Counted from the first letter of the stretch, positions 14,103 through 23,987 are shown. The stretch is DNA of 64,000 nt from Brachybacterium kimchii (GCF_023373525.1 NZ_CP097218.1:868001-932000); one strand, 5' to 3'. The notes: a model not told the origin generated them from the letters alone. Numbers and translations are program-made.

Positions 14103-16247
14103 TCACAGCATGCAGCTGACGCAGCCCTCGACCTCGGTGCCCTCGATCGCCATCTGCCGCAGGCGGATGTAGTAGAGGGTCTTGATGCCCTTGCGCCATG
14201 CGTAGATCTGCGCCTTGTTGACGTCGCGCGTGGTGGCGGTGTCGGGGAAGAAGAGCGTGAGGCTCAGGCCCTGGTCCACGTGCTTGGTGGCCTCGGCGTA
14301 GGTGTCCACGATCTTCTCGTAGCCGATCTCGTACGCGTCCTGGTAGTACTCCAGGTTGTCGTTCGTCATGAACGGCGCCGGGTAGTAGACGCGGCCGATC
14401 TTCCCCTCCTTGCGGATCTCGATCTTGGAGACGATCGGGTGGATCGACGAGGTCGAGTGGTTGATGTAGGAGATCGACCCGGTCGGCGGGACCGCCTGCA
14501 GGTACGCGTTGTACATGCCGTGGGTCTTCACGTCCTCGCGCAGCTGCTTCCAGTCGTCCTGGCTGGGCAGGTGCACGTTCGAGTTCGCGAACAGCTCGCG
14601 GACCTTCGCGGTGCGCGGCTCCCACACCTCATCGGTGTACTTGTCGAAGTACTCGCCGGTCCCGTACTTCGAGTTCTCGAAGTCGTAGAACGTCTCGCCG
14701 AGCTCCTTGGCGAGCCCCATGGAGGCCTTGATGGCCTGGTAGGTGACCGCGTAGAAGTACATGTTCGTGAAGTCCAGGCCCTCGTCGGACCCGTAGTAGA
14801 TGCCCTCGCGCGCCAGGTAGCCGTGGAGGTTCATCTGCCCCAGGCCGATCGCGTGGGACTTGCGGTTGCCCTCGGCGATCGTGGGCACGGACTCGATGTC
14901 CGAGGTGTCCGAGACCGCCGTCAGCGCGCGGATCGCGGTGCTGATCGTGCGCTCGAAGTCCGGGGAGTCCATCGCCTTGGCGATGTTCAGCGACCCCAGG
15001 TTGCAGGAGATGTCGCGACCCATCTCGTCGTAGGTGAGGTCGTTGTTCATGTGCGACGGGGTCGCGACCTGCAGGATCTCCGAGCACAGGTTCGAGTGGG
15101 TGACCTTGCCGGCGATCGGGTTCGCCTTGTTCACCGTGTCCTCGAACATGATGTACGGGTAGCCGGACTCGAACTGGATCTCCGCGAGGGTCTGGAAGAA
15201 GTCGCGGGCCTTGATCTTCTTCTTCGCGATCCGCGGGTTGTCGACCATGTCGCGGTAGTTCTCGGAGATCGACACGTCCGCGTACGGCTTGCCGTACTCG
15301 CGCTCCACGTCGTACGGGGAGAACAGGTACATCGGCTCGTTGTTCTTCGCGAGCTCGAAGGTGATGTCGGGGATCACGACACCCAGCGAGAGGGTCTTGA
15401 TGCGGATCTTCTCGTCCGCGTTCTCGCGCTTGGTGTCCAGGAACCGCATGATGTCCGGGTGGTGCGCGTGGAGGTACACCGCGCCCGCGCCCTGACGCGC
15501 ACCGAGCTGGTTCGCGTAGGAGAAGGAGTCCTCGAGCAGCTTCATCACGGGGATGACGCCGCTGGACTGGTTCTCGATGTGCTTGATCGGCGCACCGTAC
15601 TCGCGCAGGTTCGAGAGCAGCAGGGCGACGCCGCCGCCGCGCTTGGACAGCTGCAGCGCCGAGTTGATGCCACGGCCGATGGACTCCATGTTGTCCTCGA
15701 TGCGCAGCAGGAAGCACGAGACGAGCTCGCCGCGCTGGGCCTTGCCGGCGTTGAGGAACGTGGGGGTCGCGGGCTGGAAGCGGCCGTCGAGCACCTCGTC
15801 GACGATCCGGCGGGCCAGCTCCTCGTCACCGCGGGCGAGGGTCAGGGCCACCATGACCACGCGATCCTCGAAGCGCTCGAGGTACCGCTTGCCGTCGAAG
15901 GTCTTCAGCGTGTACGAGGTGTAGTACTTGAAGGCGCCCAGGAACGTCGGGAAGCGGAACTTCTTCGCGAAGGCCTGCTCCGACAGCTCCTCGACGAAAT
16001 CGAAGGAGTACTGGTCCAGCACCTCGGACTCGTAGTACTCGTTCTCGACGAGGTAGTCGATCTTCTCCCGCAGGGAGTGGAAGAACACCGTGTTGGGGTT
16101 CACGTGCTGCAGGAAGTACTCACGGGCGGCGAGACGATCCTTGTCGAACTGGATCTTCCCGTCGGCCCCGTAGAGGTTCAGCATCGCGTTCAGCGCATGG
16201 AAGTCCGTTGCCGACCGGTCTGCGGCGGTCGCATGGATGGTGGTCAT
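14103..16247 (-). CDS. nrdE: Class Ib ribonucleotide reductase, large subunit NrdE
   Basis: 714 aa, full family length. NrdE reduces ribonucleoside diphosphates to dNDPs using a radical supplied by NrdF. Visible landmarks are the substrate-site cysteine in [14 protein letters not shown] (~residue 175), the catalytic NLCSEI cysteine (~385), [18 protein letters not shown] near the C-terminus, and the CVSCML redox tail (709-714). ATG at 16247 overlaps the nrdI stop. nrdI-nrdE are co-transcribed. The usual partner gene nrdF is not directly downstream; it is either elsewhere on the element or supplied by the host. Confidence 0.97.
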   Translation of the reverse strand: MTTIHATAADRSATDFHALNAMLNLYGADGKIQFDKDRLAAREYFLQHVNPNTVFFHSLREKIDYLVENEYYESEVLDQYSFDFVEELSEQAFAKKFRFPTFLGAFKYYTSYTLKTFDGKRYLERFEDRVVMVALTLARGDEELARRIVDEVLDGRFQPATPTFLNAGKAQRGELVSCFLLRIEDNMESIGRGINSALQLSKRGGGVALLLSNLREYGAPIKHIENQSSGVIPVMKLLEDSFSYANQLGARQGAGAVYLHAHHPDIMRFLDTKRENADEKIRIKTLSLGVVIPDITFELAKNNEPMYLFSPYDVEREYGKPYADVSISENYRDMVDNPRIAKKKIKARDFFQTLAEIQFESGYPYIMFEDTVNKANPIAGKVTHSNLCSEILQVATPSHMNNDLTYDEMGRDISCNLGSLNIAKAMDSPDFERTISTAIRALTAVSDTSDIESVPTIAEGNRKSHAIGLGQMNLHGYLAREGIYYGSDEGLDFTNMYFYAVTYQAIKASMGLAKELGETFYDFENSKYGTGEYFDKYTDEVWEPRTAKVRELFANSNVHLPSQDDWKQLREDVKTHGMYNAYLQAVPPTGSISYINHSTSSIHPIVSKIEIRKEGKIGRVYYPAPFMTNDNLEYYQDAYEIGYEKIVDTYAEATKHVDQGLSLTLFFPDTATTRDVNKAQIYAWRKGIKTLYYIRLRQMAIEGTEVEGCVSCML

Positions 16248-16780
16248 CGTGAGCAGTCCTCCTTGTCGATTCCTTCATCAGCTGGCGTGTCGGGGGCGAC
16301 GTTCGGGGCGCGGTGCCAGAACCCGTCCAGGCCATCTCGGACCCGCTCGACGTCTCGTGGCGTGCCGAAGAGCTCGAAGCGGTACAGCATGGGCACCCGG
16401 CACTTCGCGGAGATCACGTCTCCGGCGAGCCCGTAGGCGGCACCGAAGTTCGTGTTCCCTGCGGCGATCACGCCCTGCAGCAGGCCCCTGTTGCGCGGGT
16501 CGTTGAGGAAGGTGACGACCTGCTTGGGCACAGCGCCGGTGCCTTCCCCACCGCCGTAGGTCGGGGTGATGAGCACGAAGGGGCGGAGGGCCACAAGCGA
16601 GTCGTCGCCTCGGCGCAGCGGAATCCGGGCCGCGGTGACCTCGAGCTTGTCGATGAACCGGCGCGTGTTCTCCGAGGCGGACGAGAAGTAGATCAGGTCC
16701 GTCTCGGTGAGACGCTCACTGGGGGATGCCACGACCACAGAAGTGGGCGGGGGAGTCGGCTGGCGGGACACAGCGCTCAT
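16244..16780 (-). CDS. nrdI: NrdI flavodoxin-like RNR activator
   Basis: NrdI delivers oxidant to assemble the Mn-tyrosyl radical cofactor in NrdF. The conserved core starts [19 protein letters not shown], followed by [22 protein letters not shown] and [11 protein letters not shown], matching the FMN-binding loops. I place the start at ATG 16780, which overlaps the stop of a 23-codon upstream reading frame (ATGA). Alternative GTG starts near 16730-16737 would lie a few bases after a promoter-like box (16742-16769) and give a leaderless message. The stop overlaps the nrdE start. Confidence 0.93.
   Translation of the reverse strand: MSAVSRQPTPPPTSVVVASPSERLTETDLIYFSSASENTRRFIDKLEVTAARIPLRRGDDSLVALRPFVLITPTYGGGEGTGAVPKQVVTFLNDPRNRGLLQGVIAAGNTNFGAAYGLAGDVISAKCRVPMLYRFELFGTPRDVERVRDGLDGFWHRAPNVAPDTPADEGIDKEDCSR
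16742..16769 (-). promoter_or_regulatory. GTCCCG-N14-CGCCCACT promoter, inside the nrdI N-terminus
   Basis: Perfect match. It falls within codons 5-13 of the longest nrdI reading frame, implying a second, leaderless start at a GTG just downstream. Confidence 0.6.
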
Positions 16781-16848
16781 CGAGCCAGAGCAGACAGCGG
16801 CCTGTTGCCGGACTCGCCGGTGTCGCGCTTGCGGATCTTCCCCGACAT
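16777..16848 (-). CDS. 23-aa peptide consisting of the RKRDTGE tag
   Basis: ATG at 16848 follows GGGAGGGCTGCAG. The product is [15 protein letters not shown] followed by RPLSALAR and a stop that overlaps the nrdI ATG. It is the N-terminal tag of the 22265, 11918 and 24569 proteins with no body attached. It could be a remnant of a tagged gene replaced by nrdI, or a translated leader coupling translation to nrdI. Its own promoter (16887-16914) matches the consensus perfectly. Confidence 0.6.
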   Translation of the reverse strand: MSGKIRKRDTGESGNRPLSALAR

Positions 16849-16886
16849 CTGCAGCCCTCCCGATCACCCGAGCGGTCATCACGAGA

Positions 16887-16914
16887 AGTGGGCGGGAAGT
16901 GGCCTTGCCGGGAC
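16887..16914 (-). promoter_or_regulatory. GTCCCG-N14-CGCCCACT promoter for the nrdI-nrdE operon
   Basis: Perfect match on the minus strand, 38 bases upstream of the ATG of the 23-aa tag peptide. Confidence 0.75.
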
Positions 16915-16934
16915 GGCCATGGTGGACTGGACCG

Positions 16935-17237
16935 ATGACGCGCAGCATGAACAGGCACGGTGCTGATCCAACAGGAGAAGACGACTTCGACCCCGTCGTG
17001 CTGAACCTTGGCAGCCACACCGACTACTTCGTTATCACCGACTCCCTCGAAGAGTTCATCTCCCGCGCCGAAGGAGAGATCTCCGACGAGATCCAGGAAG
17101 GTCTCGACCCCGAGAGCAAGTGGAGTAAGCGTGAGCTCCTGCAGGACTACGCGGAGCGCGCCAAGCGGATGCTCGCGGACATCGAACGGCAGCTCGAAGC
17201 GAACGGCCAGGCTCTGCCGGGGTCAGACGATCTCTGA
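16935..17237 (+). CDS. Unknown 100-aa acidic protein
   Basis: ATG at 16935 or 16947; neither has a good ribosome-binding site. The core is [23 protein letters not shown], then a long amphipathic helix ([28 protein letters not shown]). Divergent from the nrd operon and convergent with the restriction gene. Possibly a small regulator or antitoxin-like protein, but no family is recognised. Confidence 0.6.
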   Translation: MTRSMNRHGADPTGEDDFDPVVLNLGSHTDYFVITDSLEEFISRAEGEISDEIQEGLDPESKWSKRELLQDYAERAKRMLADIERQLEANGQALPGSDDL

Positions 17238-17268
17238 TTGCTCCATCGCGCGAGCACGGTGACGTCGG

Positions 17269-20091
17269 TCAGGGGTGCTCGTCTGCGGTGAGGTCGGCGT
17301 AGCGCTCGAACAGGATCTGCTGACGCTCCTGCTCGGAGCTGCACAGGCGCCGGGCGCCGAACGCCTTGTCCACCGCCGTGTCCAACACGCGGTGAGCCTT
17401 GAGCAACGCGGGGTCCATGGCCAGCGGGGCGTAGTGCTCGGCGAGCGAACGCTCCGGATGCAACGCGCGGGCCTCGAGGACAGCGCGGCCCCCGGCGATC
17501 ACCTGGTCGCGCAATTTATCGGTGATCTCCGGAAGGGGCAGGTTGTTCCAGACGACCGTGGCAGAGAATCGAAGGTCCGACTTGATCCGTCCACCGGTGG
17601 CTCGCTGCCAGGCCATGAACATCGAGCTGCTGATGATGCCGAACAGGAAGCCCGACGGGTCCTCGGCGGTGAAGTTCGCATCGCCCGAGATCACGTCGGG
17701 ATCGAAGTGTGCGACCGTGGCGAAGTTCCGAGTCTCGGAGAAGTGCCGTGGGATGCAGACGTACGGCACAGTGGGTTGACGGCGCTCACCGAACAGGGCG
17801 GGCGTGTCGGCCAGCTTGTTCGTTGCGGCCCGACGTGAGGCGGAGCGGTAGTCCTTGGTCGCTTCGATTCGACTGTGCAGTGGAGCGGACCGACCGGGGT
17901 CCTTCGGGTCAAGGTTCTCCATCCATAGACACCAGCGCGGAGCGTCGTGAAGGAGCTCTCGCGCGCCTACGAAGCGCCTCAGGTACTTGTTCGCGATCGG
18001 GTCCTCCGCGACCTCACGGTGATCGTCCCTATCGACAAGAAGGTGCCCTCCGTCATTCGGCATCGAGCCGAACTGCACCGGAGGCACGACATCGCTCAAT
18101 GTGGCCCTGCGGCTGTCAACGCTCACTCGCGGCGCATCCACCAGATACCCATTGATCGTGCGAGCCGCGATCTCCTCAGGGGCACCCTTGGGGCGGGCAT
18201 ACGTGATCAGCCTAGGGGCGGGCTTCGTCTCACGGTCGAATCCGACGATCACGCAGTGAACCGCCGCGGCACCAGGGGCCTCACTGGTCCACGCGAAGGT
18301 TCGGTGGGCGAATCGGATTCTCCAACCGGTGTCGAAGACCGGTCCGAACAGTGCCGATACAGGTTCCCCCTGGGTGATGGAGTTGGTCGAGACGAACCCG
18401 AATCGACCAGGGACATCTCCGTAGAAGTCGAGGGCTTTTCGGTACCAGCCGGTGACGTAGTCCAAGTGGCCGATGTCCTTGCGCTGCCAAACTTCGCGCA
18501 GCTCCTCAGCCTGGTCCGAGGTGCGCGTGTAGTGGCCCAAGAACGGAGGGTTCCCCATGATGATGGTGCGCTCCTCAGGCGGGAGCACGTCGGCCCAGTC
18601 GGTGCGCAGGGCGTTGCCTACGGTGATCTGTGCAGAGTCTTCGAGCGGGAGCATCGGGGCGGCGTAGCCGAGGGTGCGGCTCATGTCCTGGTTCGCCTGG
18701 TGCTCGACGAGGAACATGGCGGTACGCGCGATCGTTGCGGGCCACTCCTCGAGCTCGATGCCGTGGAACTGGGCGAGCTTCACGCGTACCAGGTCATCGG
18801 CGCCGAGCGCGAGCTGTACGCCTCTCTCGCGCTGATCGTTGCCCTGGATCCCCAGCTTGGAGAGCTTGTCTCCACGTTGCCGGTTCGCACCCTCATCCCT
18901 GAGCTCCTGGAGGCGCTGATGGATTCGCAGTTCCAGCGCGCGCAGTTCCCGGTAGGCGATGATCAGGAAGTTCCCGCAGCCGCAGGCCGGGTCCAGGAAC
19001 GAGAGCGACCCCAGATGGTCCAGGAGCTTCTCCAGCTCGCCCTTGCGCGCGCGGGCCTTCGTGAAGCGCTCCTCGAGCTCGTCGAGGAACAGCGGGCGAA
19101 TCACCTTCAGGATGTTCGTCTCGGTCGTGTAGTGCTCGCCCAGGCTCCGTCGGGCCTTCTTGTCCTTCACCGCCTGGAACAGTGATCCGAAGATCGCCGG
19201 CGAGATGCTCGACCAGTTGAAGTAGGCAGCCTGCAGCAGCAGCTCGCGGGAGGCGCGGTCGAAGTGGGGGATGTCGACGGCCTCTCCGAACACGGACCCG
19301 TTGACGTAGGGGAAGGCCATCAGGAGGTCATCGTCCCGGCCGTAGCGCTTCTCCTCGGGCCTGTTCAGGGCCTGGTAGAGCGTGGCGAGCTGCGATCCGA
19401 GATCGGACCCGTCTTCACTCGTGCGCTCTTCGATCCATCGGGAGAACAGGTCGCGTTCCCAGAGCCCGGAGTCGTCGGCGTACAGGCAGAACAGGGTGCG
19501 GATGAGGAAGATGCTCGCCTGGTGGTCGTCGTAGCCGGTCTTCTCGAGGTGCTCGTAGAGCTTCGCCATGAGCTGGGCAGCCTTGATCGATGCGGCTTCC
19601 TGCTGGACAGACCCGAACGAGGTGCGGCGGTATCCAGCGAGGAACATGAGGTCCTCAGCGTGGATTGGAAGATCGGCGAGGTCGAATTCGATGACGCCCT
19701 GCTCGTCGGGCTCTGCCAGAAGGTTGGTCAGACGGAAGCGGCGGAAGTCGCTGCACAGGATGTAGTCCGGCAGTGACTTGTCCGTGATCGAGTCCCGGTA
19801 GTCAAGCGCCTGCGCTTCAGCCTTCTCGAGGTCTTCGCCGGCCGACTTCATCTCGATGATGGCCGTGCCGGAGATCAGAGCGTCGATGTATCCGCGCTTG
19901 CCCGTTGATGCGCGCAGCGCCCGCTTCTCGTACGAAACCGCGGTGGACCTGGCGATTCCGAAGACCTCCAGCAGGTCGCGGATGAACGATTGGGCCTCGC
20001 CGCGCTCGTATCCCTCGGCGTCCTTCCACTGCGCAACGAAGGCGCCGGCGCGCGAGCGGATGTCGGACAGCACGAGAGGCTTCTGGCTCAT
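17269..20091 (-). CDS. MmeI-like type IIG (IIL) restriction-modification enzyme
   Basis: 940 aa, close to the ~920 aa of MmeI. One chain carries nuclease, adenine methylase and target recognition. Near residue 80 is a D...EMK site (YIDALISGTAIIEMKSAG). The AdoMet motif DPACGCGNFL is near residue 367, the catalytic NPPF (GNPPFLGHY) near 512, and a C-terminal target-recognition region follows from ~640. All key residues are present, so it should be active. It would protect the element or host and cut foreign DNA. It lacks the GTCCCG-N14-CGCCCACT promoter, which fits separately acquired cargo. The adjacent ADP-ribosyltransferase-like gene is in the same orientation. Confidence 0.88.
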   Translation of the reverse strand: MSQKPLVLSDIRSRAGAFVAQWKDAEGYERGEAQSFIRDLLEVFGIARSTAVSYEKRALRASTGKRGYIDALISGTAIIEMKSAGEDLEKAEAQALDYRDSITDKSLPDYILCSDFRRFRLTNLLAEPDEQGVIEFDLADLPIHAEDLMFLAGYRRTSFGSVQQEAASIKAAQLMAKLYEHLEKTGYDDHQASIFLIRTLFCLYADDSGLWERDLFSRWIEERTSEDGSDLGSQLATLYQALNRPEEKRYGRDDDLLMAFPYVNGSVFGEAVDIPHFDRASRELLLQAAYFNWSSISPAIFGSLFQAVKDKKARRSLGEHYTTETNILKVIRPLFLDELEERFTKARARKGELEKLLDHLGSLSFLDPACGCGNFLIIAYRELRALELRIHQRLQELRDEGANRQRGDKLSKLGIQGNDQRERGVQLALGADDLVRVKLAQFHGIELEEWPATIARTAMFLVEHQANQDMSRTLGYAAPMLPLEDSAQITVGNALRTDWADVLPPEERTIIMGNPPFLGHYTRTSDQAEELREVWQRKDIGHLDYVTGWYRKALDFYGDVPGRFGFVSTNSITQGEPVSALFGPVFDTGWRIRFAHRTFAWTSEAPGAAAVHCVIVGFDRETKPAPRLITYARPKGAPEEIAARTINGYLVDAPRVSVDSRRATLSDVVPPVQFGSMPNDGGHLLVDRDDHREVAEDPIANKYLRRFVGARELLHDAPRWCLWMENLDPKDPGRSAPLHSRIEATKDYRSASRRAATNKLADTPALFGERRQPTVPYVCIPRHFSETRNFATVAHFDPDVISGDANFTAEDPSGFLFGIISSSMFMAWQRATGGRIKSDLRFSATVVWNNLPLPEITDKLRDQVIAGGRAVLEARALHPERSLAEHYAPLAMDPALLKAHRVLDTAVDKAFGARRLCSSEQERQQILFERYADLTADEHP

Positions 20092-20143
20092 GGGGGCATG
20101 ATCCCAGGTCTCTGCCGACCACGGGGACCGAACGGCGTCTTGC

Positions 20144-21382
20144 TCAGGAGAGATCTTGCGACAGGGCGTCGAGTTCTGCCGAGGTCGCTGTCATGCGCAG
20201 AGGGCGCGCCGAGCGCACGTCGTCGGCTCCGATCTCGATCATCTGGATAGTTCTCAGGCGCTTGTAGTCCCTGGAGCCGTGTCGCCAGTCCACGGGATGC
20301 TCGGCGTCGACGACTGCGACGACTTCCCAGATCGTGTCTCCCGGCAGGATCACCTCGAGTTCTGCTGAGAGGTGGGACTGGGCCAGGTCGCAGAGCGCGT
20401 CTCCGACGTACAGGCCGTGCATCGGCGCGAGCTCGAGACGCAGCATGGTCTCCGGGGCGCCACTGTTCAGCCCTACCGGATCCCCAGTGGTCTTCCCCAG
20501 ATTCCCCAGCCAGCCGGCGGCGAGGGTGGCCGAGCGCGCGTGGTCGTAGCGGACGACGTCCCCGGCCTCCAGCTGCATATGCCGGGCGAAAGACCATCGG
20601 TCCCTCTCTGCGGAGTAGATCGTCGTCATCCCGACGGGGTCGACGATCTGATGGAAGACGACCATCCCCTCGGGGACCTCGGTGTCCACCTGGGGGTGCG
20701 CGAAGATCTCCTTGATCGCTGCGCGAGCGTTGTCGTGCTTTGCAGCGTGGAGACCCTCCGCGTGATCGCCGAGCACCTGGGCGTTCTTCTGGTCCTGCAG
20801 GGAGAGCGTCGAGACGGCGTCTTCGTCCGTGCGTCGTCGTTCGGTGAGGGGACGGAACGGGGCAGGAGCGGGATTGCGGTCAGCGTGAAGCACGCGGGCG
20901 GCACGGTCGATGAAGCCGTCCATCCAGGTGACGTGCTCGAAGCCTGGCACCTGAGGCGCTCGATGAGTCGACTGGAGACCGATGTCGGGGTGCTCGTCGC
21001 GAATGCGCTGCAGTATCCAGCCATCCGGTGGGAGTCTCCATCCTTGGCTCGCACTTTCGGCTCGCCACGCGGCGACGGCGAGCTCGACGAGATTCACCGC
21101 CATGTGCGTGCGTATCCGCTCGAGCTCCCAGGAGGCCAGCTGAAGTACAAGGGTTCCGGGAGGGGACGCCTGGAGCGTCTCGAGCTTGCGGCGCCGTGGG
21201 GCACTGCGCTCCCACCAGGCGAGGACATCGTCGCTGTGAGGGTCCAGCGGGTCGTCGTGATTTCTCCCTGAGGCGAAGGCATGGCGGACGCAGGACGACT
21301 TGCCCTCGGGCAGTGGCTGAGAGCAGCGCTCGTTCAGGCACACACGCCCGTTCAACATGCGGCTGAAGCTCTTGATGCTCAT
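20144..21382 (-). CDS. Unknown protein with N-terminal zinc motif and possible ADP-ribosyltransferase-like C-terminus
   Basis: 412 aa from ATG 21382, chosen for its GGTGAGG ribosome-binding site (an in-frame ATG at 21415 would add 11 aa). Residues 13-35 contain a C-x4-C-x9-C-x2-H pattern (CLNERCSQPLPEGKSSCVRH). The C-terminal ~200 residues have the order VVFHQIVD, then RYDHARSATLAAGWLG, then ELEVILPGDTIWEVVAVVD. This resembles the R-S-ExE arrangement of mono-ADP-ribosyltransferases, in which the ExE strand usually reads E-x-E-x-x-L-P-x-G-T. That assignment is tentative. Lies just upstream of the MmeI-like gene and may be a companion. Confidence 0.6.
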   Translation of the reverse strand: MSIKSFSRMLNGRVCLNERCSQPLPEGKSSCVRHAFASGRNHDDPLDPHSDDVLAWWERSAPRRRKLETLQASPPGTLVLQLASWELERIRTHMAVNLVELAVAAWRAESASQGWRLPPDGWILQRIRDEHPDIGLQSTHRAPQVPGFEHVTWMDGFIDRAARVLHADRNPAPAPFRPLTERRRTDEDAVSTLSLQDQKNAQVLGDHAEGLHAAKHDNARAAIKEIFAHPQVDTEVPEGMVVFHQIVDPVGMTTIYSAERDRWSFARHMQLEAGDVVRYDHARSATLAAGWLGNLGKTTGDPVGLNSGAPETMLRLELAPMHGLYVGDALCDLAQSHLSAELEVILPGDTIWEVVAVVDAEHPVDWRHGSRDYKRLRTIQMIEIGADDVRSARPLRMTATSAELDALSQDLS

Positions 21383-21513
21383 CTGGACCTCACCTGACGC
21401 TGCCGATTCAGCCATGCTACGGAGGGGCACCGCGCCCCGGTGTTGCGGTGCGAGAGGCTCGCCCTATCCTGCGCGTGGCTACGATCGACCCACCGACGAC
21501 GAGGGGATCCATC

Positions 21514-22233
21514 ATGTGCGGACGGTTCGTGCTCGACTACGACGAGACGGGGCTCCTGCACGCCTACGTCGCGACCAAGGCCGACCGAGAGGGTCCGGAC
21601 TGGTCGCCGGTCTACTCGATCGCCCCATCCACGCTCGTTCCCGTGGTGCGCGAGCACTACGACGACGAGGGCGAGCTGCAACGCACCCTGGAGCCGGCGC
21701 GCTGGGGCCTGCGACCCTCGTGGGCGAAGGAGAAAGGCCCGCGGCCGATCAACGCCCGCTACGAGACCGTGATGACCAACGGCATGTTCAAGGGCTCCTT
21801 CACCTCGCAGCGCATCGTCGTGCCCATGACCGGCTACTACGAGTGGGTCGAGCAGGAGGACGGCACGAAGCAGCCCTACTACGTCCACCCCGAGAAGGGC
21901 GGCCTGCTGAACGCCGCCGGCCTCGCGGCCGCTCGCAAGGACGGCGACGACTGGCAGGTCACCTTCACGATCATCACCCGCGAGGCGAAGGACGCCGCCG
22001 GCGACGTCCACGACCGCATGCCCGCCTACCTCCCGGACGAGAAGCTGGGGGAGTGGCTCGCTCCCGGCAAGCTCGACGACGACGAGAAGGCCGACCTGCA
22101 CCAGGGCCTCGGCGAGGTCTCCGAAGAGATCGCGAAGACCCTCATGACCTACCCGGTCAGCAGAGAGGTCAACAACGCCCGGAAGATCGACCGTACAGAC
22201 CCTGCGCTCATCGAGCCGCTGAGCGCGGAGTGA
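21514..22233 (+). CDS. SRAP/HMCES (YedK-type) abasic-site protein
   Basis: 239 aa. The start is fixed at ATG 21514 (GAGGGGATC upstream) because Cys2, exposed after Met removal, is the catalytic residue: MCGRFVLDYDETG. INARYETV, MTGYYEWVEQ (conserved Glu) and the HDRMP motif complete the active site. SRAP proteins form a thiazolidine cross-link to abasic sites in single-stranded DNA. On mobile elements they are often near SOS or ssDNA-processing genes, which fits a conjugative element that passes through ssDNA. No element-type promoter upstream. Confidence 0.95.
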   Translation: MCGRFVLDYDETGLLHAYVATKADREGPDWSPVYSIAPSTLVPVVREHYDDEGELQRTLEPARWGLRPSWAKEKGPRPINARYETVMTNGMFKGSFTSQRIVVPMTGYYEWVEQEDGTKQPYYVHPEKGGLLNAAGLAAARKDGDDWQVTFTIITREAKDAAGDVHDRMPAYLPDEKLGEWLAPGKLDDDEKADLHQGLGEVSEEIAKTLMTYPVSREVNNARKIDRTDPALIEPLSAE

Positions 22234-22264
22234 CCCCCTTGCTGGGCCGGCCGCGCGGTCCCCG

Positions 22265-23950
22265 TCATGGGCGTGCGATCACCGCGGTCTTGACCCCGAC
22301 GTCGTCGATCCAGTCCACCGTGCCGTCCACCGTGACCACCTGCCCCGACTCCTCCGGATCATCGGAGTCCCAACGGATGCGGTGGTTGTCCGGCGTGCGT
22401 CCGACGAGCCGCCACACGCCACCGTCCTCGCGGGCCTCCTCGACGCGCACGACCTGATTCTTCAGCCTCTTGCCCACGCGGCCGAGCGCCGATGGATCGA
22501 AGGGGGAGTCGGCCACCGGAATGCCGTCGGCGTCCCTCTCCACAGGCACCTCGAGCTTCGCTCGGATCACCTTCGTCTGGTCGACACCCCGGTACTGCTC
22601 GTGAGACTTCACGGTCCCGGTGAGCACGGTCGACGTGCCGATCTCCAGATCGACCAGATTGGTCGTGCGCCAGACGACCTCGTGCCCGTCCTCCGTGCGC
22701 ATGGTGATGAGCTGGAACGGTTCATCACCATGGGGCCAGGCGTACTGCTGCTGCGTCCCCTCGTAGATGTTCGTGATGGTCACGGGGATGTCGCGGAGGC
22801 GGTCCTTCTCCTCTCCGATGAACCCGGCGGCAGCGGACTGGACGCGATCCTCCTGGGCCTGCTCCCTTGCGGCTTCGCGCTGCTTGCGCCCGTAGACAGC
22901 GACCGCCGAGGCGACAGTGCCCATCCCCTTCTCGCTGACGAACCCGTTGTCCAGCAGTGTCGTGAGGTTCCGGCCGTAGTCCGTGTCGGCGCCGACTTCA
23001 CGGGCCGCTGCGATCACGTCGTCGACGGTGCCGTCCGCCATCAGCGACTGGGCCTGTGCGCGCAGCTCGTCCTTCTCCAGACGACTCTCCGGAGAGTCTC
23101 CCCGCCGGTACTCGAACATGCCGTCCAGGCTGTCGACCGTCGAGACGGTTCCCCATTCCACCGCGGTCCCCCTGCCGACGAACCTCTTGCCGTTGTCCGA
23201 CGCGACCATCGAGCGGGCGATGAGTTCCCGGTTGTCCATGACACGCACGGGGGCGGGCTCGCTGCGCATGTCGTCATCGATCTCATCGGTGAGGTCCACG
23301 CCGAGAGCCCACAGGCCCTTCGGCTTCACACCGAGGAACGCCTGGACGCAGGTGGACCCGACCTGCAGCATCTCGCCGGTCTCCGGGTTGGACACGAGGA
23401 AGGTCTGGTTGCGTTCGCGGAACTGGCCGCAGTGGTCGCATCGGCCCGGTTCGGGGCGCCAGCCGCCGAAGTCTCGGCCGGCGCTGCGCAGCATGAAGGT
23501 GTCGGTGCCTGGTTCCCGGTCGAGGACGGCGCCGAACGTCCATCCCTCATGGCTGATCTCCGGCCTGTTCAGGACGAAGGTGGTGGTCCGCTCCTCGATC
23601 ATCGTCCCGGGCATCTCGCCCTCGCGTGTCTCGCTGGCGGTAGGGGAGCGGCGCTTCACGGTGTCTGTGCGCTCGAAGGTGAACCGGTGGTCGATGCCTT
23701 CTCGTTCCAGGCGGCGGTTCGCCTTCTCGATGATGGCCTCTGCGCGCTCCGCGAATCTCGAGTCCATGCTGACGGTGCGCCGCCGCAGATCCTCGGCCGC
23801 GCGGTCGCGTGCCAGGGCGTCGTCGATGTCTCCGATGGACGGGCCAGGCTGCGCGATGTCGACAACGGCGTCCGTGCGGGCGATGGTCCCGAACTCGCCC
23901 TTGTTGCCGGCCTCGCCGGTGTCGCGCTTGCGGATCTTCGTCGTGCTCAC
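22265..23950 (-). CDS. Tagged protein with a Cys4 zinc site
   Basis: 561 aa from ATG 23950. Residues 1-30 hold the tag ([20 protein letters not shown]). Residues ~169-200 read CDHCGQFRERNQTFLVSN ... VGSTCVQAFLG, a CxxC...C zinc-binding arrangement common in plasmid and phage proteins of unknown role. The C-terminal 250 residues contain repeated beta segments with OB-fold flavour (ITNIYEGTQQQYAW, TSTVLTGTVKSHEQY, VVTVDGTVDWIDDV). Nucleic-acid binding is a reasonable guess. Last gene of the 25870-24572-23950 unit, which has one promoter box at 25941. Confidence 0.82.
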   Translation of the reverse strand: MSTTKIRKRDTGEAGNKGEFGTIARTDAVVDIAQPGPSIGDIDDALARDRAAEDLRRRTVSMDSRFAERAEAIIEKANRRLEREGIDHRFTFERTDTVKRRSPTASETREGEMPGTMIEERTTTFVLNRPEISHEGWTFGAVLDREPGTDTFMLRSAGRDFGGWRPEPGRCDHCGQFRERNQTFLVSNPETGEMLQVGSTCVQAFLGVKPKGLWALGVDLTDEIDDDMRSEPAPVRVMDNRELIARSMVASDNGKRFVGRGTAVEWGTVSTVDSLDGMFEYRRGDSPESRLEKDELRAQAQSLMADGTVDDVIAAAREVGADTDYGRNLTTLLDNGFVSEKGMGTVASAVAVYGRKQREAAREQAQEDRVQSAAAGFIGEEKDRLRDIPVTITNIYEGTQQQYAWPHGDEPFQLITMRTEDGHEVVWRTTNLVDLEIGTSTVLTGTVKSHEQYRGVDQTKVIRAKLEVPVERDADGIPVADSPFDPSALGRVGKRLKNQVVRVEEAREDGGVWRLVGRTPDNHRIRWDSDDPEESGQVVTVDGTVDWIDDVGVKTAVIARP

Positions 23951-23987
23951 GATGCCCTCCTTCGCAGATGTGCCAAGCGCATGAGCC

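Noticed and set aside
14031-16436. 801-codon open plus-strand frame opposite nrdE
   Set aside because: Mirror of the nrdE/nrdI codons in a GC-rich genome; no ribosome-binding site or domain.
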